Assembly (NCBI RefSeq): GCF_000720185.1
Contig: NZ_JOIY01000005.1
Span: 62,001-126,000, forward strand
DNA from: Streptomyces sp. NRRL S-340
GTDB lineage: Bacteria > Actinomycetota > Actinomycetes > Streptomycetales > Streptomycetaceae
DNA length: 64,000 nt
Direction of reading: 5' to 3'
Position 1 is the first letter of the stretch. Each line of letters begins with the position of its first letter. Below the pieces are notes generated by a model. It made no database searches and was not told the origin of the DNA. It saw only the letters and a program-made list of their open reading frames with translations. Positions 34,858 through 44,371 of this stretch are shown here, one piece after another. Position numbers and translations under genes: made by a program.

Positions 34858-37548
34858 ATGGCAGACCGTTTTGCCCGTCTTCGACGGATATCGGGGCGGT
34901 CGCTGGTGGGAAAGAGTCCGCGAAGCGTCGCAGGACAGGTGTTCGTGCTGCAGGCGGCCCTCGTGGTGCTGCTGGTGATCTGCGCCGTCTTCGCCCTCGT
35001 CCTGCAGTCCCAGCGGGACACCAGCGCCGAGGCCCAGCGCCGCTCCACGGCCGTCGCCCAGACCTTCGCGCACTCCCCGGGCCTCCTGGCGGCGCTCCGC
35101 GCCCCCGCGCCCTCGGCCGTGCTCCAGCCCCTGACGGAGGCCGGACGCACCGCGGCGGGCGTGGACTTCATCGTCGTCATGGACACGCACGGCATCCGCT
35201 ACACCCACCCCCTGCCCGACCGTATCGGCAAGCGCTTCGTCGGCACCATCGGACCGTCCCTGGAGGGGAAGGTCCGCACCGAGAGCGTGCACGGGCCGCT
35301 CGGGCAGGAGGTGCAGGCCGTCGTCCCCGTCGAGGACACCCGCGGCCACGTGGTCGCCCTGGTCTCCGCCGGGCTGAAGGTCAAGCACGTCACCGGGCAG
35401 GTGTACCGGCAGATCCCGATCATCCTGACCGCCGGAGCCGTGGCGCTGGGTGTGGCCACCGCCGTGACGGCGCTGGTGGGCAGGCGGCTGCGCCGCCAGA
35501 CCCACAGCCTCGGCCCCGACGAGATGACCCGTATGTACGACCACCACGACGCGGTCCTGCACTCCGTGCGCGAAGGGGTGCTCATCGTCGGCGAGGACGG
35601 GCGGCTGCTGCTGGCCAACGACGAGGCACGGCGGCTCCTCGGCCTCCCGCCGGACGCGGAGGGCAGGAACGTGAGCCATCTGCCCGGACTGCAGCCCGAG
35701 ACCGTGGCGCTGCTCGCCTCCGGCCGGGAGGCCACCGACGAGGTCCACCTGGCCGGAGGGCTGCTGCTCGCCGTCAACCAGCGGCCCACCGACCGTGACG
35801 GAGGACCCGCGGGCACCGTCGTCACCCTGCGTGACTCCACCGAACTGCAGGCACTGGCCGGCCGGGCCGAGACCGCACGGGAACGGCTCCGGCTCCTCTA
35901 CGACGCCGGCCTGGGCATCGGCACCACCCTCGACGTCGTGCGCACCGCGGATGAACTGGCCGAGGTCACCGCCGGCCGCTTCGCCGACTTCGTCACCGTA
36001 GACCTCGACGACGCCGTGCTGCGGGGTGAGGAGCCGGGCCCCGCGGCCACCGGCATGCGCCGCGTCGCCGTGCGCGGCGTACGGGACGACGCTCCGCTCT
36101 ACGAGCAGGGCCGGCTGATCGACTTCCTGCCCTCCACACCGCAGGCCCGCGGCCTCAGCAGCGGCCGGCCCGAACTGGTGGCCGACCTGTCGTCGGCGGC
36201 CGGCTGGCAGGCCCAGGATCCCGAACGCGCCGGACGCATCGTGGACCACGGCATCAACTCGCTCGTCACCGCGCCGATCCGGGCCCGCGGCGCCGTGCTG
36301 GGCGTGGCCAACTTCTGGCGGTCCAAGGAGCACGGCCCCTTCGAGGAGGAGGAACTGTTTCTGGCCGAGGAACTCGTGGCCCGCGCCGCCGTCAGCATCG
36401 ACAACGCCCGCCGCTACGCCCGCGAGCACGCCCTGGCGGTCACCCTCCAGCGCAGCCTGCTGCCGCGGGCCCTGCCCGACCACGGCGCCGTCGAGGCCGG
36501 ACACCGCTACCTTCCCGCCCAGTCCGGCGTCAGCGGCGACTGGTTCGACGTGATCCCCCTGCCGGGCGGCCGGGTCGCGCTCGTCGTCGGGGACGTGGTC
36601 GGCCACGGGCTGCACGCCGCCGCCACCATGGGCCGCCTGCGCACCGCCGTGCACAACTTCTCCGCGCTCGACCTGCCCCCCGACGAACTGCTGAGCCACC
36701 TCGACGACCTGGTCGGCCGCATCGACCAGGACGAGGCCTGCCCGGAGAACGCCGCGGACATCGTCGGTGCCACCTGCCTGTACGCGGTCTACGACCCCGT
36801 CAGCCGGCGCTGCGCCATGGCACGCGCCGGACACCTCGCGCCCGCGCTGGTCCGTCCGGACGGCAGTGTCGACTTCCCCGACCTGCCCTCCGGGCCGCCG
36901 CTCGGGCTGGGCGGCATGCCCTTCCGCACGGCCGAACTGGACCTGGAGGAGGGCACCCAGATCGTCCTGTACACCGACGGACTGATCGAGGACCGCCACC
37001 GCGACCTGGACGAGGGGATGGAACTGCTGCGCAAGGCCCTCGCGGGCCACCCCGAGCGGACGCCCGAACAAAGCTGCCAGGCCGTACTGGACGCGCTGCT
37101 GCCCGCCCGGCCCAGGGACGACGTCGCCCTGCTCGTCGCCCGTACCCGCGCGCTGCCCGCCGGGCGGATCGCCGACTGGGACGTACCGCCCGACCCGGCC
37201 GCCGTCGCGGAAACCCGCCTCGCCGCCTGCGCCAAGCTCGACGAGTGGGGCCTGGCCGACCTGGACTTCAGCCTGGAACTCGTCCTCAGCGAACTCGTCA
37301 CCAACGCCATCCGCTACGGCTCCGCGCCCATCCACGTCCGCCTGATCCACGACCGCGCCCTCGTCTGCGAGGTCTCCGACGGCACCAGCGCCTCCCCGCA
37401 CCTGCGCTACGCGGCGACCACCGAGGAGGGCGGCCGGGGCCTGTTCCTCGTGGCCCGGACGACCGAGCGCTGGGGCACCCGGTACACCCCCGAGGGCAAG
37501 GTGATCTGGGCGGAACTGGCGCTGCCCGGCGGACCTCCGCCGGCCTGA
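34858..37548 (+). CDS. Membrane sensor PAS-GAF-SpoIIE phosphatase with ATPase domain
   Basis: 896 residues from ATG 34858 (GTG 34822 is in frame). Order: helix at about 26-48, extracytoplasmic sensor at 50-180, second helix at 183-205, PAS at 225-340, GAF at 355-535 (ending SIDNARRYAREHALAV), PP2C/SpoIIE at 560-770 (SGDWFDVI, VGDVVGHG, YTDGLIED), then an RsbW-like ATPase (LSELVTNAIRYG, GGRGLFLV). It senses an external or redox signal and acts on anti-anti-sigma factors, and carries its own kinase-like domain. No partner genes adjoin. Confidence 0.92.
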   Translation: MADRFARLRRISGRSLVGKSPRSVAGQVFVLQAALVVLLVICAVFALVLQSQRDTSAEAQRRSTAVAQTFAHSPGLLAALRAPAPSAVLQPLTEAGRTAAGVDFIVVMDTHGIRYTHPLPDRIGKRFVGTIGPSLEGKVRTESVHGPLGQEVQAVVPVEDTRGHVVALVSAGLKVKHVTGQVYRQIPIILTAGAVALGVATAVTALVGRRLRRQTHSLGPDEMTRMYDHHDAVLHSVREGVLIVGEDGRLLLANDEARRLLGLPPDAEGRNVSHLPGLQPETVALLASGREATDEVHLAGGLLLAVNQRPTDRDGGPAGTVVTLRDSTELQALAGRAETARERLRLLYDAGLGIGTTLDVVRTADELAEVTAGRFADFVTVDLDDAVLRGEEPGPAATGMRRVAVRGVRDDAPLYEQGRLIDFLPSTPQARGLSSGRPELVADLSSAAGWQAQDPERAGRIVDHGINSLVTAPIRARGAVLGVANFWRSKEHGPFEEEELFLAEELVARAAVSIDNARRYAREHALAVTLQRSLLPRALPDHGAVEAGHRYLPAQSGVSGDWFDVIPLPGGRVALVVGDVVGHGLHAAATMGRLRTAVHNFSALDLPPDELLSHLDDLVGRIDQDEACPENAADIVGATCLYAVYDPVSRRCAMARAGHLAPALVRPDGSVDFPDLPSGPPLGLGGMPFRTAELDLEEGTQIVLYTDGLIEDRHRDLDEGMELLRKALAGHPERTPEQSCQAVLDALLPARPRDDVALLVARTRALPAGRIADWDVPPDPAAVAETRLAACAKLDEWGLADLDFSLELVLSELVTNAIRYGSAPIHVRLIHDRALVCEVSDGTSASPHLRYAATTEEGGRGLFLVARTTERWGTRYTPEGKVIWAELALPGGPPPA

Positions 37549-37554
37549 GCGCCC

Positions 37555-38949
37555 TCACCCGGCCTGCGAGCGGGCCACCGAGACGATCACCTCCCGCAAC
37601 TGCTCCACGTACAACCGCATGTTCTTGTACGCGATGTCGGTGTCCGGATAGCGGCTCGCGAACTGCAGCCCCTCGTGCAGCCGGTTGACCCACGCGCACA
37701 CCTGGTCGCCGTAGGACACCCTGATCAGGCCGTAGGCCTTCAGCTCCGACCAGCGCTCGGAGCCCGGGATGTGCCGGGCGTCGACGAACGAGACGATCGA
37801 GTACAGGTCGGGGGAGGTGGGCCGGAAGTCGGACCCCAGCAGGCGCAGCACCCGGGCCAGCGGCATACGGGCCAGGGACCTGCTGGCGCGCAGTTGCGCG
37901 CTCACCGTGCGCAGCAGTGCGGGGAAGTCCGCCGCGCCCGCGGTGTCGACCTCGATCGGCGCGCCGCCGACGTACCACCCCACGGAGTCCATCCACTGCG
38001 ACTTCCTGCGGGTGTGGAAGGGGACGACGGTCCGGTAGACCGGCTGACCGCCGATCTCGTGCACGATGAGACTCGTGGCGGCCAGGACGCCGACCAGGCT
38101 CCCGCCGTAGGGGCGGCAGTACGCTTCGAATCCGGCCGCGTCCCCGGCGTTCACGAGCATCTCGTGCATGAGCTTTTGCCGGGGAAGCGGACCGCCGGGC
38201 TCCAGTCCGAGATCGAGCGGGAAGTTCGGCAGCCGGCCGTCGCACCGGCCGATGAACTCCCGCCAGCGTTCCACGACGGCGTCGGCGCCGTCGAGTTCGT
38301 CGGCACTCGCCCGCTCGGCCCGGCAGAAGTCGACATAGCTGCTGACCGGCCCGGGCTCGGGACGCTCGCCGGCCCTCCCGGCGGAGTACAGCTCATGGAT
38401 CTCGGCCGGGATCCGCTGCACGGAGTAGGAGTCCACGTTGCTGTGGTCGAACGCCATGTAGACACTCGCGCCGTCGTCCCTGACGACCGCGCAGAAGAGG
38501 AAGTTCGGCCAGCGCAACGCGTCCGCCGTCACGTCGAAACGGTCCTGCAGGTGCCGTGCCAGCGCCTCCGGCTCGGGGAAGTACCCGACGGTCTCACGCC
38601 GCAGCGCCACGTCGCCGGCGTCCAGCGTGAACCGGCGCATGTCGTCACCGGCCCAGCGGAAGCCGCTGCGCAGCGTCTCGTGCCGGAGCATCCAGCCGCG
38701 CAGGGCCTCCCCGAGGGCGTCCAGATCGACTCTGCCGGGGACGTCGAACGCGGTGCCCAGCCAGGTCGGTACGAACAGTCCGCCCTCGCGGACGGCCCGG
38801 GCCGTCCTGATGTGCGACTCCTGGATGTACGCCGGCGGTCGGTGATCGTCGGGCAGAGCGGACGCGGCCTCGACGGCCGCCGGGTCGAGTGTCCACTCGA
38901 CCAGCAGTCCGGGCCGGACCTCGCAGCGCTGGATGTCGGTCATACGCAA
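37555..38949 (-). CDS. Stand-alone condensation-domain-like protein
   Basis: 464 residues (TTG 38949 has GGAGG 6 bases upstream; ATG 38943 is the alternative). The fold matches the NRPS condensation/PapA-type acyltransferase superfamily: VDLDALGEALRGWMLRHETLRSGF near residue 75 is the N-terminal motif, broken here by length, and DHSNVDSYS stands where HHxxxDG is expected. The first His of HHxxxDG is replaced by Asp and the final Gly by Ser. SVGWYVGGAPIEVD is the later conserved segment. No NRPS modules adjoin; it may acylate or be inactive. It is convergent with the phosphatase, 6 bases apart. Confidence 0.75.
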   Translation of the reverse strand: MRMTDIQRCEVRPGLLVEWTLDPAAVEAASALPDDHRPPAYIQESHIRTARAVREGGLFVPTWLGTAFDVPGRVDLDALGEALRGWMLRHETLRSGFRWAGDDMRRFTLDAGDVALRRETVGYFPEPEALARHLQDRFDVTADALRWPNFLFCAVVRDDGASVYMAFDHSNVDSYSVQRIPAEIHELYSAGRAGERPEPGPVSSYVDFCRAERASADELDGADAVVERWREFIGRCDGRLPNFPLDLGLEPGGPLPRQKLMHEMLVNAGDAAGFEAYCRPYGGSLVGVLAATSLIVHEIGGQPVYRTVVPFHTRRKSQWMDSVGWYVGGAPIEVDTAGAADFPALLRTVSAQLRASRSLARMPLARVLRLLGSDFRPTSPDLYSIVSFVDARHIPGSERWSELKAYGLIRVSYGDQVCAWVNRLHEGLQFASRYPDTDIAYKNMRLYVEQLREVIVSVARSQAG

Positions 38950-39091
38950 GGGAAGCCTCCGTCGCAGAGGGGGTACAGGGAAGCAACTGCGTACGGGCGC
39001 GGGGGGTTGCGGGTCGCCGGGTGCCGATCGGCGCCGGCGGCCTTGCGGCGGGGCGCCGCCCGTTCGCGGGCACCGCTCGGCCGGCCGTGTC

Positions 39092-39934
39092 TCAGCGTGC
39101 GGGCAGCCGGTCGTAGGTCCTGAACGTGTAGGTCGCGTCGTAGCTCATCAGGTTGCCGCTCCGTGCGGGCAGGGCGAGCCGCTCCTCGAGCGCCTTCGTC
39201 AGCGGACCGCAGTGCTCGGCGGCCGGAGCGGCGAAGGTGTCGTCGTACGCCGAGAACCTGATCAGGGGCGGGTCCGTCGAGATCCACTCCGAAGGGCTCG
39301 GCCGCTTCAGGGCGAAGTCGACCGGCTCGGCCGCGCCGATGGCGCAGTCCCGGGGCAGCAGGGGGCCTGTCAGACGGAAGCGGAGGCTGAGCCGGCCCGT
39401 GTAGAAGTCGGCCCGGCCGCCGTACTCGGGGTGTATCGCCAGGCCGAGCAGGGGCGTGCGTCCGGCCGCGGCGCTGCCGGTCAGCCCGCCCGGGACGGGG
39501 GTCGCCGCGCTGTGCATCGCTCCCCACACCTGTCCTGGCGAACCGTCGGGCAGCGGGCCCTCGGCGTGGGTCATCGTGATCGGCGCGAGCGTCACCGCGA
39601 GGTTTCCCATCGCCAGCCGCGGTGAGGCGGTGTGCACTTCGCACCGCCAGGCGGCCGGATCCACCCCCGCCGGAAGAGCGGGACAGTCGTCGAAGCCGGC
39701 CGGGAGTTCATGGGTGGCCCGCCCGCTCCGCACGGGCTGCGTGTTCTGCGGGCTCCGCGCGGGCTCTGTGCTCTGCGCGGCGCTCGCGGGAAGGGCGCTG
39801 GCCAGGCCCAGCAGGGCCACCGCGCCGGCCAGGGCCGCACCGGTGCGGGGCGCGAGCCGGGACCGGCGCCCGGCGCGACGGGGACCGGGCGCGGTGCGCG
39901 GGGGACGGGGGTCGTGAACAGTGGTCTTCGGCAT
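39092..39934 (-). CDS. Secreted protein of unknown function
   Basis: 280 residues. A long basic N-terminus with a hydrophobic core (GAALAGAVALLGLASALPASA) predicts signal-peptide export near residue 53. The mature part holds cysteines in DDCPALPAG, WRCEVHTAS, RDCAIG and EHCGPLT, suggesting two disulfides, and several beta-like stretches (YTGRLSLRFRLTG). I do not recognise a family. Two dyads lie upstream and may be regulatory. Confidence 0.7.
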   Translation of the reverse strand: MPKTTVHDPRPPRTAPGPRRAGRRSRLAPRTGAALAGAVALLGLASALPASAAQSTEPARSPQNTQPVRSGRATHELPAGFDDCPALPAGVDPAAWRCEVHTASPRLAMGNLAVTLAPITMTHAEGPLPDGSPGQVWGAMHSAATPVPGGLTGSAAAGRTPLLGLAIHPEYGGRADFYTGRLSLRFRLTGPLLPRDCAIGAAEPVDFALKRPSPSEWISTDPPLIRFSAYDDTFAAPAAEHCGPLTKALEERLALPARSGNLMSYDATYTFRTYDRLPAR

Positions 39935-39962
39935 GTCCCAAGCCTGCCGCTGCCCACCTCTC

Positions 39963-40021
39963 CGTCACCATCGGTGACGTCCCTGCCCATACCCTGAGCC
40001 GACCCTGACACCCTGTCAGGG
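39963..40021. promoter_or_regulatory. Two dyads upstream of the secreted-protein gene
   Basis: CGTCACC-ATC-GGTGACG (39963-39979) and CCCTGACA-CCC-TGTCAGGG (40003-40021) have perfect arms. They lie about 30 and 70 bases before the secreted-protein start, in the 298-base gap that otherwise holds only an imperfect repeat run and no convincing gene. Operator or attenuator roles are guesses. Confidence 0.45.
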
Positions 40022-40232
40022 AGGGCCCCGGATCCCCGCGGCCCCTCGTGCGGCGCCGGCCCTGTGCGCGGCAGGACGAACACCGCGGCGCAGCCGAGGA
40101 CGGCGGCCGCGGCGAAGCGGCGGAAGCCGTCCGGTGGGGTCGCGGCCGTGCCCCCGGCTGTGGGGCCGGCCGAGGTTTCGGCTGTGTTGCCGGCCGTGTC
40201 CCTGGCTGTGGTGCCGGCCGGGGCGGTCCGGG

Positions 40233-41840
40233 TCAGGAGGGGGCCGTGAGCACCGTGTCCACCTGGATCAGCCGGGGCCCGTCCGGGCGTTCGGCGAGGG
40301 CGGCCCGCAGCTCCTCGGGTGCCTCGACGTGCCGGGCCGGGACGCCGTAGCCCTCCGCGATCCGGGTGAAGTCCATGCCGGGGAGGTCCAGACCCGGCGC
40401 GTCGGGCACCCCGAGCAGTCCGCTGAACCAGCGCAGCGCACCGTACGTCCCGTTGCGCAGCAGGACGACGGTCAGCGGCACCCGGTACCGGGCGGCCGTC
40501 CACAGGGCGGTGATGCCGTAGTTGGCCGAGCCGTCCCCGACGACGCCCACCACCGGCCGGTCCGGCTGCGCCATCGCGACCCCGACGGCGCCGGGCAGCC
40601 CGAATCCGAGCCCGCCGGCGGCCGGGAAGTAGTAGGAGCCGGGCCGCCGCAGGTCCATCTGGCGCCACCAGGAAGCGCTCGTCGACGTCGACTCGACGAC
40701 GTACGCGGTGTCCCCGGGCAGTCCGTCGCGCAGTGCGGCGAAGACCTGCTCGGGGTGCAGGCGCCGCCCGTCACCGCGGGCAGGCGCGGGGACGGGCCGG
40801 TACGGGCCGGCGGCCCCGCGGGGACCGCCGGGGTCCTGCGGGGCGGCGGGGGAGCCGAGCCGCTCGGCCAGCAGCGTGATGACCGCGCCCGGGTCGGCGA
40901 CCAGCGCCTCCCCCACGGGGGCCCGGGCGGCAGCGGCGGCGTCCTCGGTCACCTGGACGAGCCGTGTGCCCCGCGGCAGGTACCGGCCGGGCAGGTGCTC
41001 GTGGTAGCGGAAGACCGGAGCCCCCAGCACCAGCACCAGGTCGTGCCCCTCCAGGGCCTCGCACACCGGTGCGATCCCGGCGGGGAGGACTCCGCGGAAG
41101 AGCGGATGCCGGTTCGGGAAGGGCAGCCGGAACAGCGAGGGCGCCGCCCACACCGGGGCGCCCAGACGCTCGGCCAGCCGCACCGCGTCGTCGAAGAGCC
41201 CGTCCGCGTCGATGTCGCCGCCCAGCACCAGCGCCGGCCGGCGCGCCGAGGCGACCTGCCGGACCAGTCGGCGGCCCTGCTCCGCGCTCGGCTCGGCAGC
41301 CCGCTCGACCTGCCGGTCCAGCACCTCCAGCGCGTTGTCGTCGGCGTCGGCCGCCCAGTCGTCGTACGGCACGGACAGGTACGCCGGCCTGCGCCGCAGC
41401 CGCGCCTCGAAGACGGCCTGCGCGAGCGCCCGCGGCACGTCCCCGGCGCACGCCGGTTCCGCCGCCCAGCCGACCAGCGGCTTCATCAGGGCCGCGGCGT
41501 CGGTGTTGGCCAGGTTCGCCTCCGGGCCGACGGCGGGACGCACCTGCTGGCCGGCCACGAGGACCAGCGGTGTCCGCGCGGCGACCGCGTTGGTCAGCGC
41601 GCCCATCGCGTTGCCGGAGCCGGCGGCCGCGTGCAGGCTGACCAGCGCCGGCCGCCCGGTGGCCTGCGCGTACCCGTCCGCCATGCCGACCACCGCACCC
41701 TCGTGCAGCCCGAGGACGTAACGGAAACCGGCACCCAGACCGGCGAGGAACGGCAGCTCGTTGGAGCCGGGATTGCCGAAGACGGTGGTGAGGCCCTGGC
41801 GCCTCAGGAAGGCGTGGGCGACGTGACGTACGCAGGACAC
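40233..41840 (-). CDS. mdlC: Benzoylformate decarboxylase-like thiamine diphosphate enzyme
   Basis: 535 residues from GTG 41840 (GAGGAG upstream). Features: N-terminal [30 protein letters not shown] (activating Glu), [13 protein letters not shown] and the ThDP/Mg loop GDGSANYGI ... [10 protein letters not shown]. The pattern matches benzoylformate decarboxylase (MdlC) rather than acetolactate synthase. It would turn benzoylformate to benzaldehyde. No other mandelate-pathway gene is visible nearby, so a different 2-keto acid is possible. Confidence 0.8.
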   Translation of the reverse strand: MSCVRHVAHAFLRRQGLTTVFGNPGSNELPFLAGLGAGFRYVLGLHEGAVVGMADGYAQATGRPALVSLHAAAGSGNAMGALTNAVAARTPLVLVAGQQVRPAVGPEANLANTDAAALMKPLVGWAAEPACAGDVPRALAQAVFEARLRRRPAYLSVPYDDWAADADDNALEVLDRQVERAAEPSAEQGRRLVRQVASARRPALVLGGDIDADGLFDDAVRLAERLGAPVWAAPSLFRLPFPNRHPLFRGVLPAGIAPVCEALEGHDLVLVLGAPVFRYHEHLPGRYLPRGTRLVQVTEDAAAAARAPVGEALVADPGAVITLLAERLGSPAAPQDPGGPRGAAGPYRPVPAPARGDGRRLHPEQVFAALRDGLPGDTAYVVESTSTSASWWRQMDLRRPGSYYFPAAGGLGFGLPGAVGVAMAQPDRPVVGVVGDGSANYGITALWTAARYRVPLTVVLLRNGTYGALRWFSGLLGVPDAPGLDLPGMDFTRIAEGYGVPARHVEAPEELRAALAERPDGPRLIQVDTVLTAPS

Positions 41841-42168
41841 CGGATGCTCCTCTCGGACGGGGCGCACCGCACACCGGGCGGCGCTCCGGCACGGGCACCG
41901 GCACATGTGCCGCACCCTCGGCATGGAGTTCACCGCATCCGGACCGCGCGCGTCCCGCTCTTCGACGAGCGCCGCATCGCAACGGTCGCCGCCGACGCCT
42001 CGACGGAGTAGGCCGACCGGGTGCAATTGCGCCGGGGGTTGGGCCGTCCCGGGGACGGCGGAGAGCGTTTCGCGCCCCCCGGGACGCAAGGATTGTGAAA
42101 CGAGCCCTGCGGGCAGTCCCGCGGAACTCACGCATCCGTGTCTTGAGAGAAAGCGTGTTACGGGCCGC
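41841..42168. other. Divergent intergenic region between mdlC and ctaD
   Basis: 328 bases. It holds the promoters of two divergent genes. Visible elements: GCAATTGC (self-complementary) near 42023 and a stretch with TTGTGAAACGAG near 42092. No protein-like frame and no clear RNA. Confidence 0.4.
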
Positions 42169-43848
42169 ATGACAGACGTTCAGCACATCACACCGGAAAC
42201 CGCCGGTCCCCGTCGTCGCGTGCGACCCGGAGCCGTGGTGGTGAAGTGGGTCACGACGACCGATCACAAGACGATCGGATCGCTCTACCTGATCACCTCG
42301 TTCGTGTTCTTCCTGGTCGGCGGCATCCTGGCGCTGGTGATGCGCGCCGAGCTGGCCCGCCCGGGCCTGCAGATCGTCTCCACCGAGCAGTTCAACCAAG
42401 CCTTCACGATGCACGGCACGGTCATGCTGCTGATGTTCGCGACGCCGCTCTTCTCCGGCTTCACGAACTGGATCATGCCGCTGCAGATCGGCGCTCCCGA
42501 CGTGGCCTTCCCCCGGCTGAACATGCTCGCCTACTGGCTGTACCTGTTCGGCTCGCTGATCGCGGTGGGCGGGTTCCTCACCCCGGACGGCGCCGCCGAC
42601 TTCGGCTGGTTCGCCTATTCGCCGCTGAACGACGCCCATCACTCGCCCAATGTCGGGGGCGACATGTGGATCATGGGCCTGGCCCTGTCGGGCTTCGGGA
42701 CGATCCTCGGCGCGGTCAACTTCATCACCACGATCGTCACCATGCGCGCGCCGGGCATGACCATGTTCCGCATGCCGATCTTCACCTGGAACGTGATGCT
42801 CACCAGCGTCCTGGTGCTGTTCGCCTTCCCGGTCCTGGCGGCCGCGCTGCTGGTGCTGGAAGCGGACCGGAAGTTCGGCGCCCACGTGTTCGATCCGGCC
42901 AACGGCGGGGCGATCCTGTGGCAGCACCTGTTCTGGTTCTTCGGTCATCCCGAGGTGTACATCATCGCCCTGCCGTTCTTCGGCATCGTCACCGAGATCA
43001 TCCCGGTCTTCGCCCGCAAGCCCATCTTCGGCTACATGGGCCTGGTCGGGGCGACGATCTCGATCGCGGGTCTCTCGGTGACGGTGTGGGCGCACCACAT
43101 GTTCCCCACCGGCGCCGTGCTTCTGCCCTTCTTCTCCTTCATGAGCTTCCTGATCGCGGTGCCGACCGGGGTGAAGTTCTTCAACTGGATCGGCACGATG
43201 TGGAAGGGCTCGCTCTCCTTCGAGACACCCATGCTGTGGGCCACCGGCTTCCTGGTGACCTTCCTCTTCGGGGGTCTGACCGGTGTCCTGCTGGCCTCGC
43301 CGCCCCTGGACTTCCACGTCACCGACAGCTACTTCGTTGTGGCGCACTTCCACTACGTCGTCTTCGGCACGGTCGTCTTCGCGATGTTCGCCGGTTTCCA
43401 CTTCTGGTGGCCGAAGTGGACCGGCAAGATGCTCGACGAGCGGCTGGGCAAAATGACCTTCTGGATGCTGTTCGTCGGTTTCCACACCACGTTCCTGGTG
43501 CAGCACTGGCTGGGCGCAGAAGGCATGCCCCGCCGCTACGCCGACTACCTGGCGGCCGACGGCTTCACCGGGCTGAACATGGTCTCCTCCATCGGCTCCT
43601 TCCTGCTGGGCCTGTCGATGCTGCCCTTCCTGTACAACATCTGGAAGACGGCCAAGTACGGCAAGCCGGTGGGCACCGAGGACCCGTGGGGCTACGGACG
43701 CTCGCTGGAGTGGGCGACCTCCTGCCCGCCGCCGCGGCACAACTTCGTCACCCTGCCCATGATCCGCAGCGAGTCCCCGGCGTTCGACCTGAACCACCCG
43801 GAGGTGTCGCTGGCGGACCGGCAGGAGAACCTGGGTCTGCCGGCATGA
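42169..43848 (+). CDS. ctaD: Cytochrome c oxidase subunit I (aa3 type)
   Basis: 559 residues from ATG 42169. Twelve membrane helices carry heme a and the a3-CuB centre. Conserved stretches: [18 protein letters not shown] (CuB ligand His plus crosslinked Tyr), AHHMFPTG (CuB ligands) and [15 protein letters not shown] (heme ligands). It stands alone, without subunits II or III or heme-biosynthesis genes, so it is an extra copy beside the main cta cluster. It overlaps the next small gene by ATGA. Confidence 0.95.
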   Translation: MTDVQHITPETAGPRRRVRPGAVVVKWVTTTDHKTIGSLYLITSFVFFLVGGILALVMRAELARPGLQIVSTEQFNQAFTMHGTVMLLMFATPLFSGFTNWIMPLQIGAPDVAFPRLNMLAYWLYLFGSLIAVGGFLTPDGAADFGWFAYSPLNDAHHSPNVGGDMWIMGLALSGFGTILGAVNFITTIVTMRAPGMTMFRMPIFTWNVMLTSVLVLFAFPVLAAALLVLEADRKFGAHVFDPANGGAILWQHLFWFFGHPEVYIIALPFFGIVTEIIPVFARKPIFGYMGLVGATISIAGLSVTVWAHHMFPTGAVLLPFFSFMSFLIAVPTGVKFFNWIGTMWKGSLSFETPMLWATGFLVTFLFGGLTGVLLASPPLDFHVTDSYFVVAHFHYVVFGTVVFAMFAGFHFWWPKWTGKMLDERLGKMTFWMLFVGFHTTFLVQHWLGAEGMPRRYADYLAADGFTGLNMVSSIGSFLLGLSMLPFLYNIWKTAKYGKPVGTEDPWGYGRSLEWATSCPPPRHNFVTLPMIRSESPAFDLNHPEVSLADRQENLGLPA

Positions 43849-44213
43849 CGGACGCGGCCGGACGCACGGGCGGGGAGCCGCTCAGCCCCGCCCACCTGGT
43901 CAACCAGGTCGAGGGCTACCTGCTGTGGCAGGCCCGCGTCGCCGAGGCCGAGGAGCGGGCCCGGGCCTTCACCGAGCCGTTGCAGTGGCTGACCACCGCG
44001 CAGCGGGAGGAGATCGAGGAGCACTACGTCCGCGACTGTCTCGCCCGGGCACGGGCGGACCTGCAACGCGTCGCCGACCGCTGCCGGGCGCTGCGCGGCG
44101 AGTACGAGGCACGCTACCGGCGGCTGCGCGCGCGCTGCCTCGCGTTCTCGATCGCCGGGCTCACGGTGGTCGCCGCCGCCGTGCTCCTGGCGGTGGCCGC
44201 CACCCAGAGCTGA
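43845..44213 (+). CDS. Small tail-anchored protein linked to ctaD
   Basis: 122 residues. ATG 43845 overlaps the ctaD stop (ATGA), so the two are translationally coupled. Highly charged alpha-helical body (coiled-coil-like [19 protein letters not shown]) and one C-terminal helix ([18 protein letters not shown]). It is probably a small membrane partner or assembly factor of the oxidase. Its last codons (ATQS) form part of a 28-29 base repeat that continues beyond the stop. Confidence 0.75.
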   Translation: MTDAAGRTGGEPLSPAHLVNQVEGYLLWQARVAEAEERARAFTEPLQWLTTAQREEIEEHYVRDCLARARADLQRVADRCRALRGEYEARYRRLRARCLAFSIAGLTVVAAAVLLAVAATQS

Positions 44214-44283
44214 CCGCGCGCCGGGCGCCACCCAGAGCTGACCGTGCCCCGGTCGGCCACCCAGAGCTGACCGTGCCCCGGGC
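44199..44283 (+). repeat. Three tandem copies of a 28-29 base unit
   Basis: Units begin at 44199, 44227 and 44256, each starting GCCACCCAGAGCTGACCG and separated by a GC-rich tail. A degenerate fourth trace follows at about 44286. The first copy encodes the last residues and stop of the preceding gene, so the others look like duplicated gene ends. Confidence 0.85.
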
Positions 44284-44371
44284 CGTCGCCGAGGCTGACG
44301 GCGCCCCGGGGCCTCGTCGGGGGCCGCCGCCCGCGGCAGGCCGTTGCGTCGCGGTCCCCGCCCGCCCGTGC

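Noticed and set aside
39935..40232. A possible extra gene or fragment after mdlC on the minus strand
   Set aside because: One frame reads Thr/Ala/Gly repeats and then a hydrophobic FRRFAAAAVLGCAAVFVLP stretch, but it has no start with a binding site and runs on as a shadow frame; too weak to call, though a decayed membrane-protein end is possible.
40771..43797. A 1008-codon minus-strand open frame opposite ctaD
   Set aside because: The plus strand encodes a perfect cytochrome oxidase subunit I. The minus-strand product is Glu/Gln/Asp/His-rich noise with no motif.
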